Of a DNA stretch of 64,000 bases, positions 63,151-64,000 are shown one piece after another. A program made the translations under genes and the position numbers. The notes beneath the pieces were generated by a model. It was not told the DNA's origin and searched no databases. It saw only the letters and a list, made by a program, of their open reading frames with translations. The stretch covers positions 6,510,001-6,574,000 of the forward strand of contig NC_089541.1 of the NCBI RefSeq assembly GCF_040115645.1. The letters run 5' to 3'. The stretch's first letter is position 1. Every line of letters begins with the position of its first letter. This DNA comes from Euwallacea fornicatus. Taxonomy: Eukaryota; Arthropoda; Insecta; Coleoptera; Curculionidae.

Positions 63151-64000
63151 TTTTCTCTTTCTCCCTGCCTCTCTCTTTTTCTCTTTTTCTTTCTCTCTCT
63201 CTCGCTTTCTCTCTTTCTCTATTTCTCTCTTTCTCTCTTTCTCTCTTTCTCTCTTTCTCTCTTTCTCTCTTTCTCACTCTCCCTCTCTCTCTCTCTCTCT
63301 TACTGCCATTTAATCAGGCCCAGTGAGACAAGCTATTAGGCAAAATGTTAGAGACGACCATGAGGATTCATTCCTCAAATATGATTAGTTCAAGGCTCTT
63401 GGTAAATGTCTCAATAACTTCCAATTATTGTGGTAATTCCTGCTTCTGAATGCAGGTCCGGTTGCGCAAACGTTCCAGAGGCTCCACTTGTTTCCTTGAT
63501 ATACCCTAAAGCACAGTTCAACCGCCCAATGCTAGGATGGATTTTAATTGTACTTGCAGTATTTAATTATATTTACTTAAAGCAAGGCGGCTGTATAGCT
63601 GCAGGAGATGGAATTAATTTGGGAACTCGTAATTTATGCAGAAGGATTCGACTTAATGAGATTTTACTGATTGTTGCCTTATCGATTAAGGAGTGGGGAG
63701 TTCAGTTCCTCAGTGCATTTAAGTATTATAAATATTTCCGTTTGAAATGTGAATGTCTAAAAATCGCGGTGCAGCCATTATGTGTCGACCATCTGGCTTT
63801 TCGGCCCTTGCGACAAAAATATTTAAATTGCCCGTGTGGCCTCGAATAGGTGAATCGACTCTTGTTAAAGGTAAAAAGTTTTCGATTAAAATTGTTATTT
63901 TATGAGGTTCAGCCACGCTCGTTTAAAAACTAATTTCTAACATAATTTCACTTTTAGAAAATCAAATATGTCTTGAAAATTTACAAAAAACCGATTTTCC
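60555..64000. other. Non-coding sequence at right edge
   Basis: Apart from the CT microsatellite at 63.1 kb, nothing is recognised. A 139-codon plus-strand frame at 63430-63849 has one hydrophobic stretch (PMLGWILIVLAVFNYIYL) but no identifiable family. Confidence 0.4.
63113..63300. repeat. Polypyrimidine CT/CTTT microsatellite
   Basis: About 190 bp of CT-rich sequence. It is pure CT at both ends, with a CTTT-CTCT compound repeat in the middle. It produces long Ser/Leu/Phe and Arg/Glu/Lys artefact reading frames on the two strands. Confidence 0.95.

Noticed and set aside
63002..63339. Long reading frames on both strands (Ser/Leu-rich and Arg/Glu-rich)
   Set aside because: Produced by the CT/CTTT microsatellite.

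Overview
The window is AT-rich, intron-dominated insect nuclear DNA. The one securely identified gene is a biogenic-amine GPCR of the insect alpha2-adrenergic-like octopamine receptor type. The remaining content is mostly decayed Tc1/mariner-type DNA transposons. Insect is well supported; beetle is only a guess from overall sequence character. There is no operon structure, rRNA, convincing tRNA or CRISPR array.

Receptor gene (minus strand, 47982 down to 30508). Four coding exons can be joined with consensus splice sites and matching phases: 47982-47778, 41128-40914, 34390-33852 and 30595-30508. They total 1047 nt, which is 348 residues plus a stop. They encode the end of extracellular loop 2, TM5, a long basic intracellular loop 3, TM6, TM7 and a short helix-8 tail. 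A poly(A) signal lies about 130 nt past the stop. TM1-TM4 were not found in 47983-64000 and probably lie beyond the right edge, so the gene is 5'-partial here. The three introns are 3.3-6.6 kb and contain many transposon remnants.

Left part (1-30 kb). This part is mostly non-coding. It holds a 0.93 kb fold-back element (5427-6354), a DDE transposase fragment (6640-7068), a tandem pair of element copies (7797-8260), a TTAA-flanked inverted-repeat element (13303-13928) and a 45-bp-stem hairpin (14136-14234). A Tc1-like element (19939-22481) carries a second transposon with arms of about 555 bp nested inside it (20122-21988). A 1.27 kb element with arms of about 475-510 bp follows (23838-25107).

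Receptor introns (30.6-47.8 kb). These hold a 1.24 kb mariner copy (32263-33500), a 1.19 kb DDE element (39592-40777), a probable BEL/Pao LTR and leader remnant (about 41.8-42.4 kb), three inverted-repeat elements (43062-43751, 45488-46006, 46337-47317) and a direct repeat of about 140 bp at 42.84 and 47.54 kb.

Right part (48-64 kb). This is probably receptor intron or upstream sequence, with three more inverted-repeat elements (54977-56021, 59395-59812, 59824-60554), one unassigned candidate exon near 53.2 kb, and ATT/ATC and CT microsatellites.

The most distinctive signal is that many elements with unrelated interiors share CAGGGT-like ends, TA-type flanks and long terminal inverted arms of about 50-555 bp, so each could fold into a large hairpin. 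All comparisons were made by eye. Element ends, arm lengths and similarity estimates are approximate.
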